Assembly (NCBI GenBank): GCA_009792885.1
Contig: WMCF01000065.1
Location: 3,862,198 to 3,926,197, forward strand
Reading direction: 5' to 3'
Length of the DNA stretch: 64,000 bases
From: Eremophila alpestris peregrina
Lineage: Eukaryota > Chordata > Aves > Passeriformes > Alaudidae
In this document: one piece after another, positions 48,080 through 60,099 of the stretch
Position numbering within the stretch: position 1 is the first letter of the stretch
How the letters are laid out: each line of letters starts with the position of its first letter
Program-made: the position numbers and the translations under genes
The notes under the pieces: generated by a model
What the model saw: the letters and a program-made list of their open reading frames with translations, nothing else
The model's database searches: none
Told to the model about the DNA's origin: nothing

Positions 48080-48242
48080 ATCATTTGTTTCTAAGTACAA
48101 AGGCAGAGGGACATTGGAGGGATCAACATCAGCTTGTTAAAATCCAATATAGATGGCATCCACAAAATTAAAGTTCCTAATTCAAAGCTGAGATGTAGTA
48201 CAATTATATTTGTTCTTTTTAAAAATAAGCCAGGGGATGTAG

Positions 48243-48358
48243 TTGTTGGGTTTGTTTGTTTGTTTGTTTTTGGTAGTTTTTTGTTTGTTTGTTTTTTGGG
48301 TTTTTTTGTTTTGTTTTGTTTTGTTTTAATTTTGTTTGGGATTTTTTTTCTGGTTTTC
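48243..48358. repeat. (GTTT)n / (GTTTT)n tract
   Basis: Starts as pure GTTT units, then changes to GTTTT units and T runs. About 115 bases. Confidence 0.93.
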
Positions 48359-49132
48359 CTCAAGAATTTTGTTTCTCAACAAAGTTTGACTTCAAGAATT
48401 TTTTTTTTCTTCAAAGCGGAAAGAATATGGCAAAACTCTAAAACTGGAATAACTTTCCTACCTTTAAAGCTGAGTAGCAACCTGTCTGGAGAGCTGCCAA
48501 GCCCTGATGGCAAATGTCAGGTGATGTCTGTTCCATTCCATACAACACTTGTGATAATGTCATTTCTCCACGTTGAAGTGTTAATCATAATTGACATTTC
48601 TTACAACTAATTTTTTCGATTTTCCATTAAAAAGCAGAAATTTATTATCAAATTCAGATTTTTATATAGACATTTATTTAAAAAAAAAATTACCAAAGAA
48701 GAGTGATGAAAGAGCTCCAGATCTATGAGTTCTTCTCAATAAGTGACCCCAGATCCTGGCTGGAGGTGGCTGCTGGGATGCAATAAAAGACCTTGGGCTG
48801 CGACTCTCAGTTTAAATCCCTCCAGCAGCATCTGGGCAGGGGGAGGAAGGAGGGAACTGGAGAATTGTTCCCATTTAAGACAGCAGGGTTTGATTTAAAG
48901 AGGAAGGTAAGGAAGGAACATAAGCCCCTTGTACAAAACCCTGCAGTTGTCAGACCTTGACAGTAAAAGCTTCTGGCCCAGCAAGGGAACAGCCTGAGCT
49001 TGGTTACAAGGTGCTGTGGGCTGTGGAGGGTTTGGGAGCCTGGGGCAGCTGTGCAGATTTTGAATTATCAAAAATATCCCTTCTAGGCCTGATGTGTCAA
49101 AACCTGGGCTGCTGCACTTCCTTACGTGCTGG

Positions 49133-49158
49133 GTTTTTTTTTTTTTCTCTCTCTCAAC
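49133..49158. repeat. T run followed by (CT)n
   Basis: Roughly 14 T residues followed by a CT dinucleotide run; the reverse-strand architecture is an (AG)n then poly-A. Confidence 0.85.
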
Positions 49159-50264
49159 AACTGTTTTCTCCTTGCTGTAGTCAAAATAAGCTGCTCAGAG
49201 CACACTTGTGGCAGATAGGACTGGGATCAACAGGTTGCCTTCTGAAGTGTCATTCAGTGTGAAGGAGAGATGTGGCTGCTGACGTGTGATAGCTCTTCTC
49301 CTCTGATGGGAGGAAAAGGCCTCCCCAGCTTGCTGAGCAAGGATCAGGGAGAAGAGGCTTGCACAGCCTTCACAAGTCCCCTATCTCCAGAGCTGCTGTC
49401 TGCCACAGTTTTGTCATCCCCACTCCCAAATCTTGCTGCCAGGAGCAAGGATTACTCTCACTGCTGCAGTTAGTATCCCCAGGCTGGTGAGGGTTTTTTT
49501 TTTCCCTCTATAAACACCTCCTCTCCTCCAAACCTGAAGTGGCTCTTTTGCCCTCCTGAAAATGCCTCCCCCCAGCAGCCCCCTGAAACTGCCAGGCCAG
49601 CTCAGATCTCCAGGGGCTTAGGAGGGAATATTTCAGAGGGGTGGGACAAAGGATTCCCAAAAGAGGCTCAGTCCCCCAGAGTTGTCTGAGATGTTTATTC
49701 TTTGATGGTCTGAAGGGGGAAAGAGGGAGAACAAAGGAGAGCAGGGCCTTATGTGACCTTGTCCAGAGGAGGGGACAGCTGGACATGAGCCAATAGGGTC
49801 AGGGAAGAAGGGAAGGGTCAAGATATATGTTCACAAATTCCAGGGGTCTCTGAGAGGGGGAGAAGCCTTTTCCCAGAGAAATGCAACACCCTCCAGTGGG
49901 ACAGTCAGTAAATTCTGCAGTTTGGGGACACAGGCAAAGGGAAGGGCTGTGGCAGGAGCCTGGGAGGAACAGGAGGTGATGCACTGTGACAGATGCCCTT
50001 TTTGATGCTGTTTGTTAACCTTTTTTTGATGCTGTTCGTGAAACACGCTGCCACTTCCTTCTGCTCAATTCCCCAGCTCACCTGTGTGCTCCTGACATCT
50101 GCAGGGCCTGGGGAAGGAAAATTCCAGAGATGGAGAGGAGAGAGGGGCTCCTGCAATCCCCTCTGACCATCCCATCCCAAGAGCTGAGATAATGCAAACT
50201 TCCAACACCCATCCCTCTCTCATTGTTACCTGGTGTGGTCTGCAGTGAGATAAATCCTTCAAAA

Positions 50265-50754
50265 TCTGAGTGCTGTGTCCAGTTCTGGGTCTCTCTCTGT
50301 AAGAAAGGACATTGAGGGGCTGGAGCATGTCCAGGGAAGGGAATGGGGCTGGGAAGGGGCTGGAGCCCCAGGAGAGGCTGAGGGAGCTGGGAAAGGGGCT
50401 CAGCCTGGAGCAAAGGAGGCTCAGGGGGCCCTTGTGGCTCTGCACAACTCCCTGACAGGAGGGGACAGCCAGGGGGGGGTCGGGCTCTGCTGCCAGGGAA
50501 CAGGGACAGGAGGAGAGGGAACAGCCTCAGGCTGGGCCAGGGCAGGCTCAGGGTGGAATCAGCAGGAATTTCTTCACTTGAAAGGATTGCCAGGCATTGG
50601 AGGGGGCTGTCCAGGGAGGAGGTGGATTCCCCATCCCTGGAGGTGTCCAAAGAATGCCAGTGGCATGCAGTGCTCTGGGCTGGGGACAAGGTGGGGATTG
50701 GGCACAGGTTGATGATGTTGGAGATCTTTTCCAGCCTGAATGATTCTGTGATTT
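50265..50754 (+). mobile_element. CR1 LINE 3' fragment (about 490 bp, longest here)
   Basis: This copy reaches furthest upstream among the CR1 3' fragments. It begins in 'gagtgctgtgtccagttctggg', then 'aagaaaggacattgaggggctgg', 'ggggctggagccccaggag', 'ctcagcctggagcaaaggaggctc', 'aatcagcaggaatttcttcac', 'gatgttggagatcttttccagc' and the tail 'aatgattctgtgatt'. Plus orientation. GC-rich drift is visible in the middle. The 237-codon minus-strand frame (50078-50791) and the 145-codon plus-strand frame are products of this element. Confidence 0.95.
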
Positions 50755-50860
50755 GGTGAAAATTCACTGTAGAGCTCCCTGTCTTGAGCATCTCCTAAGG
50801 ATGCCAGGCTATTTACCTCTGTACCTTCAGGAGAGGTTGCACCTCGTGTGTAACCACCTT

Positions 50861-50900
50861 CCATCCATCCATCCATCCATCCATCCATCCATCCATCCAT
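50861..50900. repeat. (CCAT)10 microsatellite
   Basis: Ten perfect CCAT tetramers. The opposite strand reads (ATGG)n and translates as Met-Asp-Gly-Trp repeats. Confidence 0.97.
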
Positions 50901-52051
50901 CTCCTTGATCTCTGCTACCTTTGCTCTGAGGGTGTTCAGTGCCTCTTGCTGTCTCTGAAGACCAGACAAACCCCCCCTTCTCCCTGTCCCCATCAGGAGA
51001 ATCCCTGCCAGAGATGCTGGGAAAAGCCCAGGCAGCTGCTTCTGTCCTTGCTTCCCTCCTTCTTCCTGCTCTGGGGAATCCAGAGGGAAACAGCCATTGT
51101 GGCTGGCACCAAGGCAGATGGCAGCACAAAACTAAGAGCATTAATTACTACTATTATTTTTAGTAGAAACATATTGGCAGCAGTGTGATTCAGAGCTGTC
51201 CAAGCCCCTGCAAGAGGCTGAGCACTCCAAGCCGAGCAGGAGGCAGCTGGCAGGAGCAGGGAGAAGGGATTGGATGCTCCTCCAAAACTTGGGGACACCA
51301 GCGTTTATTTAAGCTGCATCCTCAAACAATTTCAAGGAGCAGATGTGCACTGGATCTGAATTCAGAACAGGATTCCCAGGGTTAGGAATGGAAGGGGGGA
51401 GGGATCACAGTGCTGCTTTCACTGGCACGGTTCTGTGGCCATCAGTGACGCACAGCTTTGGTGCTGCAAGTGGGAGACAAATCAGTCCCTGCATTTAAAT
51501 TTCTAACGTTTTATTGGCTTCATGAAACATGGAATGAGGTGCTGTGTGAACAAGAAGTGAGCAACAGTCCTGGCTTAAAGAATTTTACGAGCAGAAAGAC
51601 CAAACAATGGTTGGAAACAAAGGTTTGTGAGCTGGGGATGGTTCAGAGATGCTTGTGCAGCTCCTGATCCCAGGAAACATGGAAATCATTTGCAATTTGT
51701 GCTCCTAATGAACATGGAAAAGTTATAAAGGGGCAACAGCAGAACTGGTAACTGCAATATAAATGATTTAAGCACAAGGTTCACATTACTGCTAAATCCT
51801 GTGGTCCTGCAAGGTGTCTCAGGTAAGATCCAAAGGTGGGCTTAAAGCAAACACTTGTTCAGGTGTCTTCCTAAAAAGAAATTAGGGTGGAGCTCTTGTC
51901 AAAATTAAGTGTGTTCTTCAGGAGTCTGTTAAATTGAGACCCAGCCTTGTTGCTGGAGTCAAATAAAGGACTGAAAGCAAATACTTGTCAAATATAATTA
52001 TTATGAGAATTTTGTGCTCCCTCATTAAATCATTTATTAATGACTCCTGGA

Positions 52052-52081
52052 GAAAAAAAAAAAAAAAAGAAAAAAAAAAGA
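52052..52081. repeat. Interrupted poly-A tract
   Basis: About 28 bases of A with one G interruption. No retroposon body is recognised. Confidence 0.9.
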
Positions 52082-52929
52082 CAAATATCTCCAGATGAGT
52101 TATTTAACAGAACCCCACAAATTCAGCATGTAACACATTCATCAGAATCTATTCAAGCAGCTTCAATGCTTGGATAAACCACTGTTTTTTAATCTAATTT
52201 CCCAGGCAGGAAGACTGCCAGAAAGTGCAAATGATGCTGTAAGAATGAAGAGAAGCTTTTTGTGGCCAAATACCTCAATGATGTTTGCACAGACACTCAG
52301 CATCTCACTCCCTAAAAGTCACATTCCTGTGTGTCACTTGGACACAGGATTTATTTTTTTTAATGCTTATTTCAGAGTAAGGGGGAGTTAGGGGTGTATT
52401 TGTCCACAGGACTGAGCATATCACACCAGATTCATTACAGAGGGATGGATTGGAGGCAGCAGCTCCTCTGTGCTGAGCTATTGAAAGTGAAATGGGATAA
52501 TTGCCACAGTTACAACGAGACTGATCAAGCTGAGAGAAACAAGTTTCAAATTGTACCAATCAGCCCTAATCCGAAGGAGTTATTAACAGAGCTCTACCCT
52601 GGTGAGCCTGCATCTGCTAACTTGAGATAATGATTTGTATAACCCTTTATGAAAGTTCCAATTTATTCTAATTCAATAAGGGAAAGGCAGCGAGCACGGA
52701 GGGAGCTGGGGATGAGGATCCAGTGGGAGCCCCTGGGCCACTCTGCTCCTCCCAGGCAGGGCCAGCAGCTCCTGGGGCATCCACTGGAGGACAAAAGGAC
52801 AAAGAAAAAATGCAGTTTGGAATATATATATGTATATATTTTACTATGTGGCATAGAACTGCAAAGTGCTTACAGAGATCAGTGTGATGGTTTAGGCTGA
52901 AAACCCCTCAAACAGGACCAGCAGTGAGG

Positions 52930-53068
52930 GGTGCAGAAAGGACAAGGGAAAGTGGCTTCAGACTGAAAGGGGATAAGTTTAGATTGGATATTAGGCAGAA
53001 ATTCTTCTCTGTGAGGTGGTGAGGTGCTGGCCAGAGGAGCTGTGGCTGCCTCAGCCCTGCAAGTGCCT
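52930..53068 (+). mobile_element. CR1 LINE fragment lacking its 3' end
   Basis: CR1 blocks 'aaaggacaagggaaagtggcttcagac', 'agtttagattggatattaggcag', 'aattcttctctgtgaggtgg' and 'gaggagctgtggctgcctc' are present. The homology stops near 53068, before the terminal 120 bases expected of a CR1. Since CR1 is normally truncated at the 5' end and not the 3' end, the loss implies a later deletion or rearrangement. A second CR1 follows only 80 bases away in the same orientation. Confidence 0.85.
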
Positions 53069-53145
53069 TCCAGTAACCAAAGGGAGCCAGCAGGAAATCA
53101 CCAGGAAAAATGGACAGAGATTGTTTACATGAGCCTGGAGTTACA

Positions 53146-53411
53146 GGGTAAGGGGGAATGGCTACACACTGAAGGTGGGCAGGGTTAGATGGGATATTGG
53201 GAAGAAATCCTTCCCTGTGAAGGTGTGAGGCCATGGCACAGGGTGCACAGAGAAGCTGTGGCTGCTCCTGGATCCCTGGCAGTGCCCAAGACAGGTTGGA
53301 CAGGGCTTGGAGCAGCCTGGGACAGTGGGAGATGTCCCTGCCCATGGCAGGGGGTGGGATGAGATGGTTTTTGAGCTCCCTTCCATCCCAAAGCATTCTA
53401 TGATTCTGTGA
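53146..53411 (+). mobile_element. CR1 LINE 3' fragment
   Basis: Plus-strand CR1 with 'agggggaatggctacacactg', 'gttagatgggatattgggaag', 'aatccttccctgtgaaggtg', 'ggagatgtccctgcccatggcagg', 'cccttccatcccaaagc' and the tail 'attctatgattctgtga', in which two tail octamers are intact. It is one of the best-preserved ends in the window. Minus-strand frames of 125-170 codons over it are shadows. Confidence 0.95.
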
Positions 53412-55750
53412 CGGGCACACAAAGCTTCTTTCAGAACAAAAGAAACAATCCAGAATGCTGGGACAAGGGAGATTCTATTTCTCAGACACAAAAGCCTGCT
53501 GCTTCCATGGCTGTGGGCTCCTCTTGCATCAACACCCACATTTTTGGGGACATGAGGCTGGTTTGACCATGGTGGGAGATGGACACTGGGAACACACCTG
53601 GGATGTGGCCTCTGGAGACTGAAGCAGTGTCAAGGACACAAGCCAGGAGCCCATGAGAAGCCATTCCCTTCAAATAATAGCTGGGATTTCCTTGGTTTTT
53701 AATGGGTGGAGGCACCACAGCTCCACCTATCACAGAACACACCTCAACAATCCATGGATTCCTGGAGAAATCCTTATCCCAGCCCAATCCAGGGCTGCCA
53801 TGAGGCTGCTCCAACTTGTACAAGACAAATACCCTCACTGCCTCCCCCCTGTCCCTTGCAGGTGCACACACAGAGCCTGACTCCCTCAGGAATTCAAAGG
53901 TGTTTAACAGCAGGACACAGCCATTCCCATTCTCTGCTGGGCCCTGCACTAAGTGAACAAAAGCATCAAGATTTCTGCATATTGTTCTTCTCCTGAGGGG
54001 AAGCTTTATGTTATTTGCTGTGTTTGCACAGTTCCAGTACCTGAGATGTTTGCTTGGCTTTCTTTTATTCAAACACATTTGTTCCAGTTGCGTTTCTGAC
54101 CTATTTTACTGCTACTCTGTGAACACTCACTGAGTGATAGTTTTTGGGGTTTTTTTGCCTTTGTTTCAAGTAAATGCCAAGAAAGTAAAAGCACCACAAG
54201 CACTTTGGTGACTGCTCTTGCAAAGTTTCATGGGCAAAAGGGCTTTTCCCCTCTTTCTGTCCTTTTAATTATGCCTTAATATTTAACAGACTTCTAACTG
54301 TGAAATATTTGGTTATCTGCTCAGAGCAGGAGAACTGAGATGGCCAGTGGTGCTTTTTTTTGGGAGTGACAGAGCTGGATGCTCAAAGACAGGCTGGAAC
54401 ATGAGATTTATTTGCTGACCCGGGAGTTACTATTCAGTCTCATGCTCCTAAAATGCTCAATGAACAACATTTCAATGGGAGACATTGCTGATACCCATTT
54501 TTAGGCCAATCCCAAAGAGTTCCTGCTCTTTCAGAAAATACAATTTTCGTTCTAATTTCATACAGAAGCTCCAGGTTTTCTGGGTTTTACTGCTTTATTC
54601 TATTTTATGGCTACAGCATCTTTTTGCACCTCCCTGAGGTTACTGCCTCCACACCATGGGAGTTCATTAGCTGCTGAGCAGGGACTGTGCTGCCTGGCTG
54701 GAGCAATGCAAGTTTTTAGTGTGCCTTCTGAGCAACCTGTTGAAATATTGACAGGAGACTGTTTGCTGTTGAAGTTAAAACCATCAGTCTTTCTTTTCTT
54801 TGCCTTTTTTTTTTCCCATTGAGGACTTTAAGCAATATTTGAGTGAGTCCTCAATTGCCACTGAGGCTTACCCTGCTTGTGTGTGGGAGCAGGATATGCT
54901 ACCCCAGTGCTGGCACCTCTTAAATTCACACACAAAGTCAGTCCTCAATTCCAGCTGAGCCTGGTTTTCTGCCAACTTCCACATTGTGTAGCCTGAAAAA
55001 TATTATAGCAAAGTTTCAACAAAAGGAAAAAAATATTGAATGCAGCAATGGAGAGGGAAAAGAATCACTGTCAAACGTTAATGGCACGTTCCTTGCAGTG
55101 TGAATGAGACAAGGATTGGGTTGGGTCAGGGGAGGAGGGAGGCACACACAGCTCTGAGTGTAGCTGAGTGTTTGGAGGCACAGGCTGAAAGGAAAAAAGT
55201 GAACAAAATTCATATTTTTGCAGAAAGAATATAAGAAAGTTATTTTCGTTAAGATCAGTTTCTACTCAGAACAAAAACAGCATCCTGGAGGGCCTTTGGG
55301 CTGCTGAAATAGGGATCTAAATCCCTGGGCTGCCCTGCCCAGAGCAGCACTGATCACTCCAGCACTGAGGTGGGAGTGATGCAGTGCCAGGGCAGTACCT
55401 TGGCATCTCTCATCTGCTGCACAAAGACTTGGGCCATGCAGAGCAGTGAGAGTGGAGCTGGGTTCTCCTCCTTTTGTCAGTGATTCATCTCTTACTCGAG
55501 GTCATTTGTTCTCCCATATGCAGGTCCATTGCTGCCAGCCATTTCCAGAGCCCAGCAACATCCTTCCTACAAGTTCTCCATGAAGTGAGAGTGATGTCAA
55601 GGCCTTGTGCTGCACAGTCTCAGATTTGAAATATGAAAATGTGCAAACAATGTTCCTCTTCCTCAGGGTGCCCAGAGTTTTGCACTGATCACAAGGAATC
55701 AGTGCATGGAAAACTGAAAATCTCCCACAATATTTTAAGTATCCGTCTGC
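53412..55750. other. Non-coding stretch with one unassigned long frame
   Basis: A 198-codon minus-strand frame (53482-54078) begins after the CR1 end and is outside any repeat I recognise. Its translation is not low-complexity, but I see no domain, and nothing supports splicing or a promoter. The rest shows no gene or mobile element. Confidence 0.45.
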
Positions 55751-56184
55751 TGGTGATGCCTTAAGTTTTAGCTTTCATGTTTTTCAGATTCTGTACTGCC
55801 TTAAGTGTGTGACTCTGAACTTCATGTAAAGTGTTAGCAAGTTCTCTTCACAGTTTAGACAAAACAATCCTTTTCCAGCCCCAGAACCAAGAGCACTGCT
55901 GCAGCTTCAGGCCCAAAAAGTGCAAACAACAGCAAATTGAGGAGAGAAACCTGGGAGGATGGGACTTCATAACCTGAAGCTGTAATTGGACAATTAACCC
56001 CAATACTTAAATGGACCAAAACTCACAAAAGTGTGAAAACTCATGATCTGGAGTCCATCTTGGGTGTAGCCATGGCCAGGCTCTTCTGCCCAAGGTGTGT
56101 CCTTTCAAGGCCATTTAATAAATATTTCCTTTATTCCTTTAACACTGTCTGGCTCCTGTTCCAGGTCAGTCTCTCCAGGCATCA
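55751..56184 (+). mobile_element. Likely solo LTR of an avian endogenous retrovirus (ERVL-like)
   Basis: About 434 bases that match, from memory, the pattern of a passerine ERVL-type LTR. The blocks are 'gatgccttaagttttagctttc', 'gtgtgactctgaacttcatg', 'ccagaaccaagagcactgctgcag', 'gtgcaaacaacagcaaattgagg', 'ggatgggacttcataacc', 'gtccatcttgggtgtagcc' and 'gctcttctgcccaaggtgtg'. An AATAAA signal lies at 56117-56122, and after it come 'cctttaacactgtctggctcctg' and the end 'ccaggcatca'. A TG start at 55751 and CA end at 56184 fit LTR rules. No flanking viral genes and no clear target-site duplication are visible, so it is probably a solo LTR left by recombination. Confidence 0.6.
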
Positions 56185-59100
56185 CTGGGGAAAGGGGGAT
56201 GATTTCTTACCAGCCACTGGGAGGAAATGCCCACTCACTTAATTGCCAGCAATCCTTTAAAAGCACAGCTTGCATGTGCTCTGCTATGACCACCTGGGCT
56301 GGCTGAGAGGATTCTGAGGTCAACAATATCACCACAAGTCTCATTTAATCTCCCTGAGACTTGCTGCAGCCTGGAACTAGCCCAGAAGAACCCACCAGGG
56401 CAGAAATCCATCTTCAACCCACTGAGCCAAATATTCCCTGCACCTCCAGGGAATGAGGCCCACAGTGACCCCAGAGCCACCAATCCTGGCCAGGGTGCCT
56501 CTGATTTACCTGTGTGCAGATGGTTCCTAATGAATTCAGTCACATGAAGGCACCCAGAGCCCTGAGGGTGATTCACTGGAGCTCAGTGAGGCCTCTCTGA
56601 GCCACAGCAGATGGGTCTGTGCTGGGAGCAGCTGCTCCTGTGCAGGAGCTCTGCAGGGGATGGAGGTGGCTGAGCTGGTGGCATCAGGCTCCAAGGGACT
56701 GCTGTGCCCCACCGTGCCCTGGTGGCTGCTACCCCTGCTCCAGGGGAGGCTGTGTGTGCTCCCTTCCAGCTGTCACCAGTGTCAGACACTCCATCTGCAG
56801 CAATGAGGGAGGCATGAAACCAGTAACTGTTCAATATTTATCAAGATTATCAGCTCGACCTTCAGTTTCAGCACAGTCTGCACACCAGAGAGGGGGCTGG
56901 CTGCAGAGAGGGGCTGTGAATGCAGCTGTGCCATGGCCCAGCTCCTGCTTCTACCCCCTCATCCTCCTCCTCTTCCTCCCACCTTCCCTCCTTCCTCTGG
57001 CTGTGCTGGGAACGAGCCCAAGGCTCTGACAAAAGCCTGGAGTGGCTGCTGTTCTTGGCAGCAGCAAAGCTGAGGGAGATTTAATCTTTACTGTCCAATT
57101 CAGCAAAGGAAAACACATCCCATCCAACAAGGCACCACTTCCCAAGCTCATCCCATCTTAAGGAGCTGAGCTGAGCAGGACTGAGCAAAGATTCACCCCC
57201 ACCCCTGCTATGTATTCCCTTTTTCTCCTGTTTTCCTCCCTGTAGTGTGAGGAACTCTGTGTCAGCACCCTCCTTCTCCCCACAAAAAACTTCCAAAATG
57301 GGGATAGAACTTTTGCACCTCCGGATTCAAGATGAAAATAGAGAGGAGATGGTCAGGAGGAGGAAAAAAAAGGAGATTTCAATTGACCCTGGGTTTGTGT
57401 TTGACCGTCACAGCTAATTGAATTGCCTTCAGTCAGTGCCAGGATTTGATGGCTGCCTTAAGAATAGGGCTGGCAGAGTAACAGGGGATGACAGCTGCTT
57501 TCTGCAGCTGGTTCCAAACCAAGGAGCAGGTCAATGAGCATGGATGAACTGGGGCTTGAAAGCAAAGGAGAACATGCGCACTCTCCTCCCACCACGGGCT
57601 GAGAGGTGGGAGGAATTGCCATTTCTCTCCTTTTTCCCAATTCAGCACAAAATATCTGGACAAATGTCACTGCGTTGTGGAAGCTGTTGAGTTTTTGAGC
57701 TTTTTTTTTTAGCCCTCTTTGCTGCCTATAATTTTCCGAAGCCCATTTTTCTGCCCAGTGGCTGGGATGGAATCAGTAATGGAAAAGCAGCACTGCTGAA
57801 ATCAATTGAAAAAGTCATTAAGCAGCTGTGGTGTTAAAAAAGCCTCCCCTGGCCTGAACTCTGGGGCTGGTCCCATTCATCCATTTCCCCTCCTCAGCTT
57901 GGTGCAGATGCCCAGCTGGGACAGAGTGTCCTGCAGACCCACCAGCTGCAGCCAGCAAGGGGGGAAGCAGCCGCTGGGTAAATTCAGATTCCTTGATTCT
58001 GCCACCAGGCTGCCACATTGATAAACAGCCACGGTTTCAGCCCAGGTTTGGGATGCTCTCTGCCTGCTGGTGATTGCTCCGTGGTGCTGAACCAGGAAAC
58101 TCAACCTGAGCCACCTCCCTGTGATGCTGGCACATGGAGGTCCCTCCATCCCTCTTCAGCCCACTCGATGGCTCCCAGCACAAATCCCACCTGGATTTAT
58201 GGCTGGCCCAGCTGCTGTGTCAATAGAAACAGAAGGTGGTGCCACCAGGCTGTCACTGAGAGCCAGCCCTCCCTGCCAGAGGCCACCAGGTGATTCAGGG
58301 CAGAGGTGTGGGGTGTGCTCAGGTGATGGAGGAGGAGAGCAGAGCACTGTGGATGTGCTCTGTGTGTGGAGAACTCCTCTCAAAATGCTCCTGTGCTCCG
58401 AGCTCAGGGAGGCAGCAAAGGAAATAAAGTAGACTAGGGGTTGGATTTCTGAAAAGGAATAATAAAAAAAAAATTAAAAAAAAAATCTTGTCCTTGTCCA
58501 GCTCTGAACTCTGGCCCTGAATGTTGAAAAGTTGGGCTATTTGTTTTAATCTGGCCACAGATATTGGGATGTGTTATGTGAGGACTATAAAACATCTCCC
58601 TATGACAGGCTGTTCCTCTCTAAGCTGATGCTCACATACTTTATGGAAAACAAAGGCATAAAATACAGGGAACTGATATCTAAAGAAAGAGAATGACCTA
58701 ACTTGTCAGTGAAAGTTATCATGGCTTTTTTCACCAATGAGTGGTTCTTTTTTCCTAGTTTTCATTAAAAATGGAATGAGAGCAAACTCTCTCTTAAAGG
58801 AGACAGCTTCTTTTTTTTTGCCTTTTTCTTTTTTGAAATGGGATATGCCACACATTATTTCTGATGGAGCCAATCTAATTCTCAAATGGAAGAAATTAGC
58901 ATGACAACCAGTGACTTCTCTATAAATAGAGCAATTATCAGGAGAAAAATAAGGTCAAAATGTATTTACTACTAATTCAAAATCTTAGTGAGCCACTGAA
59001 CAAGTGATTTGCTATAACATGGAAATGTCCTGAGGGGATGAGTTGAGAAGCAGAGCTGCACATGCAGCTGCCTGCAATTTTATGAAGTGAAAGTATTTGA

Positions 59101-60099
59101 AAAAGCTGTTTTTCAAGGCTGTGGGCACAGGGCCAGCTGTCTTTCTGGCATGTAAATCATATCTATCACTTTAAACTTTACAACTCAAAGGTACCCCTTT
59201 CATCAGGGGTAATTAATTAATGAGAGGACAGAGATTGGGCAGCAGAAGATACTGATGGAAAGTGAAGAATCTCTCAGCCTCCTGTTGAAGCACTCATCAC
59301 TTTTACTGCCACAAGGGGTGTAACAGCCTGGCTGGGTTTTTGGACAACACTCACACTTCTCTCTCTAACAAATTCCCACCTGGTCCAATGGGGTAAAAGG
59401 ACAAATCCAAGGAACCACATTTCACTCCTGATCATCATAACCTGTTTCTGTGTTTATGGGTTCCAATGTGGTCACTCATTCTGTTGGGATTTGTAAATGA
59501 TGGGGATTGATCCCAATACAGGGCAGATAAATGACAGCCACTGGGAAGGGTTAACTGTACCTGAGTTTGTGTCCATGCACACACAGGTTAAAAGTTCAGG
59601 AGATGAGCAAGAATAGTCTAAGGTCAGCCAAAACACTTCATCTGTTTCCCTCTGAGAGTGAAAAGTGGTTTTGTTCCAGACACTGAGTTTCTGGAGGTTT
59701 TCTAGAGAGTGTTTAGCAACGAGTGATATCTGGGAAAGATTTAAGATGTGGATGGTGGGGACAGAATGCCCCTTCTGCTGAATAAGAGGATGAATTGTCC
59801 TTTTTATCCCTGCTGCAAACAGTGGCTTCCTTGTGGTGAGAGAAAACCAACCCTGAGCATCTCGTGGGGCTCAGCAAAGGCACTCCCTTGTCCCTGCTGT
59901 GTGAATCCATGGCTCCCGTGAATCCCTGGGGATCAGAGGGTCCCCAAACCTGCAGGAGCAGTGCTGGGCTGTGGCCAGGCCCTGGCTTTGTGCTCAGAAC
60001 GAGGAGGCTGCAGCTCCAGCCCAGGGCTCACCCTGGGGATGGCACTTGTCCCTCTCTCTGTCCTCCCTGTCACCGTGCCAGGTCAGAGACTGTGCGTGG
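56185..60099. other. Non-coding stretch, no gene recognised
   Basis: The longest frame is 136 codons (56619-57029, +), Pro/Ser/Leu-rich and unrecognised. An interrupted A-run at 58462 is listed separately. The AT-rich segment 58550-59230 carries no open frame above 60 codons and shows nothing recognisable. Confidence 0.6.
58462..58485. repeat. Interrupted poly-A tract
   Basis: Two A runs of about ten bases separated by TT. Confidence 0.88.

Larger units (their letters stand above)
48080..50264. other. Non-coding stretch with T/G and T/C tracts
   Basis: A 158-codon plus-strand frame (48134-48610) is open only because it translates a T/G-rich tract into Phe, Val, Cys and Leu. At 49995-50042 a short imperfect tandem duplication of a 'ttttgatgctgttygt' word is visible. 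Nothing else is recognised. Confidence 0.55.
50755..52929. other. Non-coding stretch
   Basis: The longest frame is 139 codons (50574-50993, -), which covers the CR1 tail and the CCAT repeat. A 69-codon frame at 51458-51667 has balanced composition but no recognisable domain. The ATCC repeat and an A-run are listed separately. Confidence 0.55.

Noticed and set aside
48134..48610. 158-codon hydrophobic frame resembling a membrane protein
   Set aside because: Its Phe/Val/Cys/Leu run is the translation of a GTTT/GTTTT tract.
50078..50791. 237-codon minus-strand frame
   Set aside because: Most of it is antisense to the CR1 copy at 50265-50754.
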